Source: Berberis thunbergii (lineage: Eukaryota > Streptophyta > Magnoliopsida > Ranunculales > Berberidaceae). Taken from it: 64,000 bases of DNA. The position numbers were made by a program, and so were the translations under genes. Each line of letters begins with the position of its first letter. Position 1 is the stretch's first letter. Under the pieces are notes generated by a model. It had not been told where the DNA came from. It was given only the letters and a program-made list of their open reading frames with translations, and did not search any database. The DNA is taken from positions 1 through 64,000 of the forward strand of contig QNQO01005814.1 in the NCBI GenBank assembly GCA_003290165.1. The letters run 5' to 3'. Positions 22,847 through 36,315 of this stretch are shown here, piece after piece.

Positions 22847-24533
22847 TATTTCAATTTAGAGTGGTGTCTTACTATTCATTGCTGATTGATACAAACTAAG
22901 GATTGGAGATAAAAGATGGCTAAGATTGAAAATTGGGAAATGGATTGAGGGTTGAGATTCAATTCCAATGATGGCATGTTTATAAATATAAAACATATAG
23001 AAGGGCAAAGAAAATTAAAAATTTGTGAAAAAAATGGTGGAATGTACATGTGACGAAGAAAGAAAGTAATTTTTTTCTCAAAATGAAAATTATCATAACT
23101 ATCTACATAGTTGTCGAATTTTGGTAAACTTGATATAGTTGAAATGCATTTTTGAAGATCTTTTAAACAAAACCAATGATCAATACGAGCGATAAAATTT
23201 TAAATATATATTTTATATTAAAAATTTATAATGCATTTCACTTCGTTAATATTTTTCAATATCATACTAGTAAAATAATTGAAACAGAGATCTTAATGCA
23301 CATTTAAAAAAATTTCTAAACATTGCGTTTTAGCGAATTCAAAGTTTGGGGGAAAAACATTGCGTTTTTCAAAGTTTGACATTTGAATTTTTCCCCAACT
23401 GATTCAAATTTTGAGTGAGTATAACCCTAATGTTTATAGTATATATTTTTACTTTAGAATATGTTTGCATTTCAAAATTGATTGAGGGCAAAAATGGAGA
23501 TGGTGGCGAGGGTGTTCAAGACTTATTTGGCAAACAAAACGAAATCATATGTTTTGAGGGAGTGCCAACGGCACGGGTATGGTTGAAATGCATTTTTGAA
23601 GATCTTTCCAATGAAACCAATCATTAATTCAAACGCCTAAAATTTTAAATATGCATTTCATGCCATATGAATTTTAGATTAGAGAATGGTGTTATAGCAT
23701 GGTTATAATTGAAAGTTGCAGAAGATGTTGATGGTGGAGATTCATTATCAACAATGATATGTTTCTAAATAAGTTGCAAGGATAAGGGCTAATGAAATAA
23801 ATTAAAAAATGTAAAAGTTAGTTAAATGCATATGTGGCGGAGAGATAAAATTTGTGTTTTTTAAAATAAAATCGTCATAACTATCTACTTAGTTGTCAGA
23901 TTTTAATAAACTTGGTATAGTTGAAATGCATTTTTGAAGATATTTCTAATGAAACTAATCATTAATACAAAAGCTTACAGTTTTAAATATGCATTTCACG
24001 CCACATGAATTTTAGGCTGGAGAATGGTGTTATAGTGTTATAATCTAATAAATTAAATCTATATAAAAAAATCAGAGTGGTGTTTTAGGTTGGAGATCAA
24101 AGACGATTGAGATTTACCCAAACAGAAATATCTAACATATCTAAGGAATGTGGGCTGGTGTTTGGCTGAAATTTATGTTCACATAGGACCCCTGGCTAAA
24201 GTTGAAAATTCTTCTCCTGTCAAAGAATTTGAGTGTCGAAAGCACAGGGAATACCCTAGTTTATATTATAATTCAGAATGTTGTTTGGAGTTGGAGATAA
24301 AATATGCTTAGGATTGAAAGTTGCGGAAGATATTGATGGTGAAGATTCATTATCAACAATGACATGCTTGTAAATAAGTTGCAAGGAGAAGGGCAAAGGA
24401 AATGAATAAAAATATGAATGCATATGTGGCGGAAAGATAGAATTTGTGTTTTTTAAATGAAAATCATCATAACTATCTACTTAATTGTCAGATTTTAATA
24501 AATTTGGTATAGTTGAAATACATTTTTGAAGAT
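22847..24533 (+). repeat. Tandem array of Helitron-like monomers, segment 1
   Basis: Long blocks recur at roughly 600 bp spacing: GGATTGAAAGTTGCGGAAG near 23705 and 24310, and GAAATGCATTTTTGAAGAT near 23590, 23925 and 24515. Units tend to begin TCTATAT or TTTATATTA. They end with a short hairpin (GTGTCGAAAGCAC) and GGGAATACCCTAG, like Helitron 5'-TC and CTRR-3' ends, with one end abutting the next start (about 24258). There is no Rep/helicase. The LINE insertion at 24534 splits the array; it resumes at 37738. Confidence 0.6.
24520..24533 (+). repeat. Left target-site duplication of the LINE
   Basis: ACATTTTTGAAGAT is repeated exactly at 37738-37751, immediately after the LINE poly(A). It lies in the array phrase GAAATGCATTTTTGAAGATCTT, so the insertion point inside a monomer is evident. 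Confidence 0.85.
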
Positions 24534-24705
24534 CTTGCCAATGGTAGCCTGGTTGGATGGTTAAGGTTGTGGTGGTTTAACTCCCATGTCTTGGGTTCTA
24601 TATCCATCGGCGGCATGCTTGCCTTTAAAAAAAGTTTTGAGGGTTTGAAAGCTAGGCGATTTTGGCTTGTGCTCAAGGTTTTGAACTTGTTTTTGCCAAT
24701 GATGT

Positions 24706-26490
24706 ATGTTGGTTTGTTCGCAAAAGGATGATACCATCTCTTCCCAGGCTAATAGTGCCTCCATTGCCCCTCGTGGAGATGCTTCTGTGATTGAAAGGGG
24801 ACATGCAAAGGGTATGACTGAACATGAAACAGATCAGGAACATAGCATCAGGGATGTTAATACTGATTCAAAAACGCTAATGATATTAGATGTGATAGCG
24901 ACTATGGGTGAAAACCATGCAAACCCTACAACTGCCACACCCAACAAAACATCACCTAAACAAGTTAGTTGGGCTTCGATGTTTGCTAGTGGCAAAGAGC
25001 AAGGAACTACTAGGTTGTCCTATGTTCCTCCATCCATGGTTGATGGCCAAGCCGTGATGCAGATCAAGGTTGCAAAACATAACAAAATATTGGTTGAATG
25101 TGAACAATACATTATAGGAAACTTTGTTGGTAAGAGGCTTTCATATAATTTTGTTAATGAATCTTTGAAGCGGATATGGGGCTTAAAAAATGGATTTGAG
25201 ATGTATGTATATGGTGAGATGGCATTTTTTTTCAAGTTCCTTAATGAAATAGACAAGATCCATGTCCTAGAAATGGATCCTGTGCACATAGCGAGCAAAT
25301 TGTTCTTAATCAGGCTATGGAAACCATACATAGAAGATGAAGTAGGGGTCCCCCTAATGCTAGACAAAGCAACTGAGCAAAGAACTAGGCTATCTTTTGC
25401 AAGAGTTTGCGTCGAGATGGCCTCAAATAGCGAGTTCCCAACTAAAGTAAGGGTGGTTTCTGATGATGGGAGGACAACCACAGTGGAAGTTGAATACTCC
25501 TGGAAATCCAAACATTGTGTGGGTTTTGGTCATAACTCTACTAAATTCCCTAAGCAGAAGGATACCACTAGGCCAACTGCAAAGTATTGGAAGCCGCAAC
25601 AGAATCAGGGAAAGCAGAGCATTGAAGGAGTATCAGATGGCTGGACAAAGGTTACTAGTAGACGCAAGGATTCAAGTAGACAGGATGAGGAAAAGATTTT
25701 AGCTAATAAGGGTACTCAGAATGAGACACACAATGAGTTGAACAATGATCAACTCAATCAGATTCAACTTGAGGAGAAAAATGTCAGACATAATGAGGTG
25801 CAAAAAGACATGCAAAATGTGGAAATTGTGAGTGGAATGCCAAATGTAGCACTAGACATCTCACAGAATGGGATGCAAATTGAATTGCAGAGTGATAGCA
25901 TGAATGCAACAGAGGTTGAGTTACTAAAAGGTGACCAGGATAACTTGATAACTGCAATGCAAGTAGTAGAAGTTAATGTTGATATGCAAGCAGTAGAAGC
26001 CAATATGCAAGCATTAGGAACCAATGTGCAATCTTTTGTGCAATCAGCAGAAGCTAATGTGCAAACAATAGAAGCCAATGGGCAAGAAGTAGAAGCCAGT
26101 GTGCAAGAAGCATCTACCCAGCTAGTAAGGGACACACCATTAACTAGTCAGGTTGATAAGGCACCATCTAGCCAAACTGATAAGGATCCAATTGCACCTA
26201 ACACAGTGAAAGCTCCTGGACACCGCAAGGAGATAACATCAAAACCTTCTCAGGGAGTCACAAATAAGGGGTTGGAGATTGTGACTAGTCACAAAGGAAG
26301 CATTGAGCAGTCCCAGACTCAGGCTAGAATTCACAATCTAAGAAGCAAAAGCAATCCATTTGATGTCCTACAAATAATAGAGTCTGAGCATGCTGCAAAA
26401 AGGACTCACACTACTAGAGCTCCGAAGCATACAACAAGACACGATGTATCTAACCTAGTGGGGGTGGAAACTCACAAGCTGAATGTTTAG
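24706..26490 (+). CDS. LINE ORF1 (DUF4283-type RNA-binding, zinc-knuckle remnant)
   Basis: A 594-codon open frame, by far the best preserved gene in the window. Residues about 105-265 match the DUF4283 plus zinc-finger arrangement of plant L1 ORF1 and related plant proteins. The block VGKRLSYNFVNESLKRIWGL is followed by FFFKFLNEIDKIHVL. KHCVGFGHNSTKFPKQ (about residues 266-281) corresponds to a CxxCGHxxxxC knuckle with its second and third Cys lost. Residues about 420-470 hold a degenerate repeat of EANVQ-type units. It probably binds LINE RNA in the ribonucleoprotein. The ATG at 24706 is the first in frame. ORF2 begins with ATG directly after its TAG stop. Confidence 0.8.
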   Translation: MLVCSQKDDTISSQANSASIAPRGDASVIERGHAKGMTEHETDQEHSIRDVNTDSKTLMILDVIATMGENHANPTTATPNKTSPKQVSWASMFASGKEQGTTRLSYVPPSMVDGQAVMQIKVAKHNKILVECEQYIIGNFVGKRLSYNFVNESLKRIWGLKNGFEMYVYGEMAFFFKFLNEIDKIHVLEMDPVHIASKLFLIRLWKPYIEDEVGVPLMLDKATEQRTRLSFARVCVEMASNSEFPTKVRVVSDDGRTTTVEVEYSWKSKHCVGFGHNSTKFPKQKDTTRPTAKYWKPQQNQGKQSIEGVSDGWTKVTSRRKDSSRQDEEKILANKGTQNETHNELNNDQLNQIQLEEKNVRHNEVQKDMQNVEIVSGMPNVALDISQNGMQIELQSDSMNATEVELLKGDQDNLITAMQVVEVNVDMQAVEANMQALGTNVQSFVQSAEANVQTIEANGQEVEASVQEASTQLVRDTPLTSQVDKAPSSQTDKDPIAPNTVKAPGHRKEITSKPSQGVTNKGLEIVTSHKGSIEQSQTQARIHNLRSKSNPFDVLQIIESEHAAKRTHTTRAPKHTTRHDVSNLVGVETHKLNV

Positions 26491-27311
26491 ATGATTAAGT
26501 CAGCATGCTGGAATGTTAGGGGCCGTAATGACCCCTCAAAACAAAGTGAATTCACAAGCAGAAAGTCAATATTATAGGTTTGGTAGAGACAAAAGTCAGT
26601 AATGGAAAAAAAAGATACAAAAGGAAATGGTGTGTGATTGGCTAGCGTGGACAACAATGACCTAATCCAGGGAGGGTTCTTTGGGACCCTCAAGTAGTAA
26701 ACATTAGTGTAGTCTTAAGGTCAGATTAGACCATCTTCTTGAATGCCATTTGGCCTAATGGCTTCACATGCATCTTAATTTTCGTATATGGTAGCAGCTA
26801 CAATACAATCAGGAAGGAATTATGGCTTGAACTTGAAACCTTTTCAGTCAACATCAAACTGCCATGGTCAATATTGGGGGACTTCAACTCGATACTAAAC
26901 TTATAGGAAAGAATAGGTGGGGAGAAGATAAGACCAGAACAATTCATAGATTTATTCAGCGGTGTTTTGAAGTCAGGATTCTTTGATTGTCACTACAAGG
27001 GATGCTTCATAACATGGAGCAACAAGCAAAATGGTGAAAATAGAGTCATGTCCAAACTCGATAGAGCAATGATTAATCAGGAATGGTTAATAGACATGCC
27101 TAACTCTGAGGTGGACTTTCTCAACCCAGGGGTTTTAGACCACTCCCCAGTTGTTCTAACCATCTACGAGCACAAGAATCCAAGGGCTATCCCATTCAAG
27201 TTGTACAACTATTGGGTGCATGAGAAGGGCTATATGGATGTGGTACAAGATGCCTGGGGCCAGACAGTGAATGGTAATGCAACCTACTGCTTCGTACAGA
27301 AACTAAAATGA
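26491..27311 (+). pseudogene. LINE ORF2: APE-type endonuclease
   Basis: Begins ATGATTAAG right after the ORF1 stop and reads MIKSACWNVRG, the usual start of L1 endonuclease. The frame then shifts. WSILGDFNSIL, with the conserved GDFN, is near 26868-26900. After a stop, the domain end appears in the frame 26967-27311 as FITWSN, MSKLDRAM and LDHSPVVLTI; these correspond to the active-site SDH block (here DHSP). It would nick target DNA for target-primed reverse transcription. Frameshifts and stops (for example near 26576 and 26905) inactivate it. Confidence 0.75.
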
Positions 27312-28937
27312 GTAAAACTACAATCGACGGAGTGGAAAAAAACAACTTTGTTAATGCCAGGAATGGTGTCATTACAGCAAGATAGTTCATGGAGGCACAC
27401 AAAGCTCAATTCAGTTGGACCCTCTTAATCCTACTCTTGTAGATATTGAAAAAGTGGCAGTTAAGAAGTATGCACTTGCAACCCGTAATGCAGAATCAAA
27501 AGTGGTACAAAAAGCTAAAGCAAAGCACATGCTACCAGGTGTTGAAAATGTCACATACTTCCATCAGCACTTGCGTGAAAGGAGGTCAAAAATAAGATAC
27601 TAGCAATATATAATTCTCAGAATGAAAAACTAGAAGACATGAAGGATATAGAGAATGAATGGATTAATTAAGTACTTTGAAGAGATCTTTACTGGAGAAC
27701 AAAGTGCCTATGACACTACAACCATAGATGGTTTGCAACCTGAACGAACAATCACTGCAGTGGAGGCTTTGGAGTTAGTTCAAGAGGTGAATAGGAATGA
27801 AATAACTGAAGCACTGGCTTCCATAGGGTCAGAAAGGCCCCTGGCCCTGATGGATTCTCCCCACTTTTCTTCAAAACAACATGGAGGGTTATAGGCAATG
27901 ACTTTACAAGGGCAGTAAAGAACTTTTTCAAAAACAGGAAGGTAAATGTTACCTGTATTACTTAAATCCCAAAGATTACTAGTTTTTCTTACTTTGTTGA
28001 TTACAGGTTGATCTCCTATTGCAATGTCTTGTACAAATGCATCACCAAGATCATGACAAATAAGATGAAGAAAGTGATTCACATGCTTGTTAGCTCGGAT
28101 CAGTCAGCATTCATACGAGGCAGATACATTCATGACAATGTGATGCTAGCTCATGAACTAGTTAGGAATGATCACAAAGACAAGGGAGTCCCTACATGTG
28201 CAGTAAAGATTGATCTTAGGAAGGCTTACGATATGGTTAGATGGGAAACAATTGAGCATGTCTTGAGAAAAATGCACTTCCCTGACTTGTTCATAGACTG
28301 GGTGAAGGTTTGCATCACGACACCTAGGTTCTCCATCTCCCTCAATGGTTCTCCTAAAGGATTCATCAAGGCAAAGAGAGGCATAAGACAAGGGTGTCCG
28401 ATGTCACCGTATTTGTTTGTCCTGATAATGGAAATCCTACACTTAATTCTCAAGGAAAAGGTGGAAGAAGGAGAGTACGAGTTGCATCCTAAGTGTACCA
28501 ATCCACAAATTACCCATCTGTGTTTTACAGATGACTTATTTGCATTCTTCCAGAGCAGTACCAGGTCTGCAATGGCACTATCAAATGCTTTAAGAACATT
28601 CAAGTCATGTACTGGGCTTGTTATAAACTGCTCTAAAAGTAATTTGTTTGCAGCTGGGGTTCCTAGTAAAGAACTTCAGTTGATAACTAGATGTCTTGAA
28701 TTCAACCTAGAGGCCCTCCCAGTGAAGTATTTGGGTCTCCCCTTGATATCTTCTCACTTGGACAATAATCAATGCCTACCACTGATAGACAGCGTCAGGA
28801 AAAGAGTCCAATCATGGAAGAATAAGACACTCTCATATGCAGGCAAAGTCACCCTCATCAAAGCAGTTCTGAACAGTCTCCATGTTTACTGTACATCTTG
28901 TTTTATTCTGCCTACAAGTGTACGAGATGATATAATT
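27312..28937 (+). pseudogene. LINE ORF2: reverse transcriptase palm and fingers
   Basis: After a degraded linker (27312-28007), a 317-codon frame at 28008-28961 holds RVT_1 motifs in order: RLISYCNVLYK just upstream and into the frame, SSDQSAFIRGRYIHDN, VKIDLRKAYDMVRW, GIRQGCPMSPYLF, and the catalytic loop CFTDDL (usually FADDL). KYLGLPL and SWKNKTLSYAGKVTLIKAVL follow, typical of plant L1. The coding sequence is cut at 28937 by the CACTA end, so the last codons of that frame (from CACTACACC) belong to the CACTA element. Confidence 0.85.
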
Positions 28938-30574
28938 CACTACACCAAAAGGCTTGATTAACTACACGAAGATGGCCATGGCTCAAAACCGTTAGTGTAT
29001 TTGCCACGGCCTATAAAATCGTGGCTAGATAATCTACCGTGGCAAATGTAAAAAAAAATGAATTTTGCCAAGGGCCTAAAATCGTGGCTATAAAAAGAGT
29101 GTGTTACGAAAATTCACATCCATTTCACGCTTTGGCGGAAAAAAAATTGCGCCATTGCGAAAACAGTTTCGTGGTCTTGCGAAAAAAATTGGCGCTCCCG
29201 CCTCCTTCCAATTTCATTTTAGGGTTTGTTAGAGTGAAAGAGAGATGATTGTAATCAAATTAGAGTGAGAGAGAGATAATTGTAATCAAAAGCAGAGGAG
29301 CCTCCCAAAGAATCGCTCCATTTTCGTTTCAAATCAGAGTGAGAAGAGAAAGAAGAAGAAGTGAAAGAAAGCACAAACTCAAGGTAATTTTTGCTTGTGA
29401 GATGATTTATGTGTTATTTGGGGTTTTTTTTTTGATGTTGTTTATTATTTGCAAGAAAAACTGGATGATTAGGCAACTGGGGATTTTGTCATTTTGAGGG
29501 TTGAAATCGTTGGTAGGGTATATATACATCAGAGTCCGAGTATGATTTGTAGATACTTCAACTCGAGAATCTGATATTACTCTCATGGTCATCTTGTCAA
29601 AGTCCCAATTTTGAAGATCAACTTCACTAACAGTGTGATTTATGGGGTAGGAATAGAATAAGGTCACACTTCCTGTTGAGTTTCATCTATAGTTTGGAAG
29701 CCTGCAAGAGAAGGAAAAGAGCAATGAATCCAACTGCAAAGATTTTTATTATATTTTTCCTCTTTTTGTTTTTTTTATTTTAACTTCAGTTCATCCCATT
29801 GTCGAAATGATTGGGAGAGAAAGTAGCCTAGTGGAAGAGCAATGTTTTGATTGAGATGGTGGATTAACCTCCAATGCCAGCTGCTATGGCCAGCATTACG
29901 ATTTGCTACATTCCACTCTTTACACTCATCATGTCAGTTTGTGCAAAGTAACTTGTTGGGAGGACCCTCTGTATTAGGTGATTTTAGTCCATCAAGTTCC
30001 ACACACCATATGATGGGACCTTCTTCCATGCATTCCTAAAGGAGCTGGTGGTGGTTTATCCTTCCGTGCATTCCAAATGGGTTGGATTTTTCGACATTAG
30101 AAATTTTAAGCAAATGAACTTAACATTTGGAGAGTGATTGAAGCTTAATATGATGAGTACGGGCAACTCTCTCTTCTTCGTTATGGGCTGGTACCCAGTT
30201 TTTCCTTCTCTGAGTGAGTAAGCTGAATCTGAGCCTAATTTTGTCTTCTCATTTTTTTTTCTTCCTATAAGCATCTGTTTTGTTGATTTGGAGTGTTTTA
30301 CCTAGGACTTTGAAATGTTATCTATGGTCATTTCAACTTGTACCTCATTTGTGTTGCGATAAATTAGTATATTACCCGTGCCGTTGCCGCTACTACAAAG
30401 TGTTGACTATTTTCATCGCGGATTGTGTTTTGCATTGCCTCTTAATAGATTGACATTTGGTGATTGAAGTTGGAGTTTCTGATCCTGAAGTTTGGTAATT
30501 GGTGTTATTGGTACAGTGGTACCTTAGTTAGTTTGAGTACAAAGATGGGATGATCACTTGCAAACACCCACCAA

Positions 30575-30646
30575 GGGCATTTGGTCTAGTGGTATGATTC
30601 TCGCTTTGGGCGCGAGAGGTCCCCAGTTCGATTCTCGGAATGCCCC
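30575..30646 (+). tRNA. trnP-UGG: tRNA-Pro (anticodon UGG) inside the CACTA element
   Basis: 72 nt forming a cloverleaf: acceptor GGGCATT/AATGCCC, D arm with GGTCTAGTGGTA, anticodon arm CTCGC-TTTGGGC-GCGAG with anticodon TGG at 30607-30609, and T loop TTCGATT. It matches plant nuclear tRNA-Pro(UGG) from memory except at a few bases. One of these makes a C-C mismatch in the T stem (CCCAG against CTCGG). CAA motifs lie just upstream (CACCCACCAA), and TTTT follows at 30647-30650 as a Pol III stop. It may still be transcribed. No intron. Confidence 0.9.
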
Positions 30647-30650
30647 TTTT
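30647..30650 (+). terminator. Pol III terminator of tRNA-Pro
   Basis: TTTT directly after the discriminator base. Confidence 0.6.
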
Positions 30651-31819
30651 TAAAAATAGAATCGATGTTTATTTTAGTCCATGGTCCAAGGGTGATACCC
30701 AGGGCAATTTTCAGCGAGCAAATGCACCAAAATATAGTAATATGATGCAGATAGCTTTTGCTTTTTTAGTTGAATCCAGAAATCAAAGGGACTGAAATAT
30801 GGAATCACTACAAGACATGAACATGAGAAGAATGCGAGATAGGATTCGAAATCTTTAGCATGTTTCAACCCAAAAAGTAGGGTTGTTCACGGTTTGATTT
30901 GGTTTTGGGTGGAACCCGTCAACCAAATCAGTCAGTTTGATAAAATGACAAATGAAACTAAACATCAAGAAAGTCGAAGCCAAACTAATTTTAATTTGTA
31001 TAAACCGCAAACCAAACCAATCGCCTAAATGCATGTATCAACAAAGTGATTCCTCTTTTGATGAGGTTATTGGGATTAATCACAGTAAATGCATGTATGT
31101 ATTCGTTGTTCAAAGGTCCGCCTAGAAGATACAGAGTGGTGCATTCCAGAGTGGTCCAATCAGGTAGGCACCATGGTTCACATCATTTCGGTGGTTATTG
31201 AAACCATGGCAGCTGAGGCGAAGCTTGTGCGCTTGCACTGAGCCAGGTAGCTGAGGATGTTGCCAATGGTGTCTCTGATGTTATAGATGCAGGTAATATC
31301 CTTTACTAGTTAACAACAGTTATAATTGTATGGATTTGGTATTTGCTTCTTATTTAAGCTCATGAAAGTGTTGGATCTTCTCTTTACATTTTCCAATAGT
31401 ATCTGATTGTGGATACATTCCATTACCTATCTTCTCGTTGCCTCTTTGTTGGTTGGGAAAAGGAAAAATAAATGAGGAAATAAAAAATAAAAATAAAAGG
31501 CGAAACTGGTAAACATCAGCACTGTACGAGTACATGTTGTATATTGATACATACCCGTTTTCTTTAAATAAACATATTACTTTCAATGTGGTAATGAATA
31601 TAAATGGGTATGTGTCTATGGAGATTGGTATATAATAAACTGTGTAATGAATAATGATACAAACAGATATTATGCTATTAGTTTTAGACCTTTTTATGTT
31701 CTACCTAATTTGCCAATCCCTTCTATCCTACTTGTGTCTAAATCAATAAAGAGCATATTGAAGATTTGTGGACTACATGCGATGTAATGCTTGACAAACA
31801 CAATTTATCTGCATTGCAG

Positions 31820-34086
<2,267 letters not shown>

Positions 34087-34491
34087 GTGAGTCTGAAATG
34101 TGTTCTTGCTCTAAATTCTAATAGTTTTCTTTGAATAAGTAGATTTTATTACTTTTGATGAGGAATATGATTGCCATGACCAACTTATTTCCAGGTTTAT
34201 TGTGTCTGCATTTCGTAGAAGGTCATGTTTCTGAAATCAAATGTTCCTCTTGTTACATTTTCTCAAATAAACTAAGGAAATCATTGATTTTGGGGTGGCG
34301 AGGAATTGAATTCTCAAGAAAATCATGTAAGGGAGAGAGAAGAGGAACATAGATGTCGATCAAACCTTATAAGCAATCTATATGAATAGAGTTTTGCTAT
34401 TAGCCTGGTTGTCAGAGGTTTTTTGATACTCTTTATCTTTTTTTATTTTAATCCAGTTAATTGACACGTGAGATGCTCCCCACTCTTTCAG

Positions 34492-34556
34492 GTGGTTCCA
34501 GTCAAGCGGATCTATCAAAGTGTATCAACAGTCTTGAGAACTTGCTTGATTCAAAG
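34492..34556 (+). pseudogene. Exon-like block of unknown origin in the CACTA cargo
   Basis: Flanked by CTCTTTCAG and GTCTTG, it reads GGSSQADLSKCINSLENLLD-type peptide in one open frame. It does not match the next part of PP2A as I know it. It could be an exon of another captured gene or chance. Confidence 0.3.
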
Positions 34557-35035
34557 GTCTTGTTTTGTGATTACTACTTCGTACCGTGGTTTATGTACAC
34601 CTCCCATATCTATATTATTTATTTCTTAAATAATTACAATGAAGCATACTTAGATTAGTTATTATGTATAGGTAAAAGGATATACCTGATTGATTAACGT
34701 CTTTTTCTCCATATGTGTAATTCCAAGGTTCCATTTTACGGTTCCATTTGAATGATATTCCAAGGTTCCATTTTACAGTTGATTTTGTATTTATCTAGCA
34801 TATAGTTTGTAGAATCCTATTTGTGCTGGAGGCATGACACGGTAGCCGTGTCGTAGGCACGAGTACACGCCACATGGCAAGTGTCTGGTCGATCTTAGTA
34901 AGGACTGATTTTGCAGGTGTGGGGCTGTGATTTTGCTGCAGCAGAAAAAATGTAATTTTTTTTATTATATTAATTTGCAACGGTTTCCAACCCTCACAAC
35001 AAACCATATTTCTTTTTTTTTTAATTTTGTTTTGA

Positions 35036-35150
35036 CTGGCAACAGCTTACAACCGTCATCCTTCATGCGTGCAACGGCTTAAAATTGTGGTCCTTCATGC
35101 TTGCAACGGCTTACAACCGTGGCCTTAATGCTTGCAACGGCTGTGAGACC
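35036..35150 (+). repeat. Subterminal repeats of the CACTA right end
   Basis: Three or four units of about 30 bp contain GCAACGGCTTACAACCGT or a close variant and CCTTCATGC. They lie about 250-370 bp from the right end. Such subterminal repeats are the usual transposase-binding sites of CACTA elements. Confidence 0.6.
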
Positions 35151-35406
35151 AAAGAAATTCAAAATAATTCATAAATGTTGCCACGGTTAAGGGACGTGGA
35201 GCATCTAGCCATGCAGGGTAGCCATGGCTAAATGCAGAAAATAATCAAGCCTCCTCGAACATAAAACCGTTGCTAATAAGTGTTGCCACTGTTTATAGCC
35301 ATCAACGGTGATTTGGCGACACCTCAAATGGCCAGGCGTCTAAGCCGTGACAATAGGTTACCCCCATGGTCTCAAACCGTTGTGGATGGGTATTTTTGGT
35401 GTAGTG

Positions 35407-36315
35407 TATAACAACAATAATGAGGAACTTCTTGTGGTCAGGCTTTGAGAACTACACAAAGAAACACATGGTTAACTGGCAACACATTTGCAGTCCTTAC
35501 AATGAGGGAGGCTCGGGCATAAGGTGCATTGGAACATCAAACAAGGTTGCAATGATGAGGCATGTATGGAATATTGTTTCGCATAAGCATAACCTGTGGG
35601 TACAGTGGACTAAATCCAACATAATTAAAGACAAAAACTTCTGGACTATGGATATTTCGAATGAAGCTTCTTGGTGCTGGTGTAATATACTGAAGTGCAG
35701 AAGTTAGGCTAGCTCACTTATAGTTCATTCTATTGGCGATGGAAATGACACTATGTTGGGACACCAGAATGCGAAAGTTAGTGCGCTTATTCAAAATGAC
35801 AAATGGGACACCAGAATGCAAAAAAGAATGAATATTGTTGATATCTGTGAAGACCTTGGACTAGTGGAAATAGACATTGAACATAAAAATGTAGTCACCT
35901 GGATGGGGGGCCAAGATGGGGAGTTCTCTAACAAGAGTGCATATCACTCAATGAGGCACAGATCACAATCAATATCGTGGTCCAAGTTAGTACGGTTCAC
36001 AAGAAGAATACCCAGACAGAGTTTCATCACTTGGTTAGCAATGCACACGGCTCTCAAGACCCAAGATAAACTGCTGAAATGGAGAGTCATTGAACGATCG
36101 ATATGCCCACTATGTAGTGATGAACCAGAGTGTGAAGAGCACATCTTCTTCAAATGCAGGTACTCTAGCTTCATATGGACATGTATCCTTATCCAATTAG
36201 GTTACAAACACCAACCCATGGACTGGGCTGCCAAGTGGAAATGGTGTGAGATTAAATTCTCTGGTACTTCACCTAGCAGTGTGTTAAAATGGCTTGCTCT
36301 AAATGCAACTACGTA
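35407..36315 (+). pseudogene. LINE ORF2: RT C-terminal part and zinc-binding region
   Basis: Continues the RT after the CACTA element: MRNFLWSGFE at about 35420, then VNWQHICSPYNEGGSGIRC. After a stop at 35706, the frame 35753-36316 carries SWSKLVRFTRRIPRQSFITW and the zf-RVT block ICPLCSDEPECEEHIFFKC with Cys-x2-Cys...Cys-x4-His...Cys spacing. This is the standard tail of plant L1 ORF2. Stop codons show decay. Confidence 0.85.

Noticed and set aside
24534..24640. Independent SINE insertion
   Set aside because: The left LINE duplication ends directly before it and no poly(A) or second duplication separates it from ORF1.
28008..28961. RT frame taken as ending naturally at 28961
   Set aside because: The last codons derive from the CACTA terminus beginning at 28938; the RT resumes at 35407.
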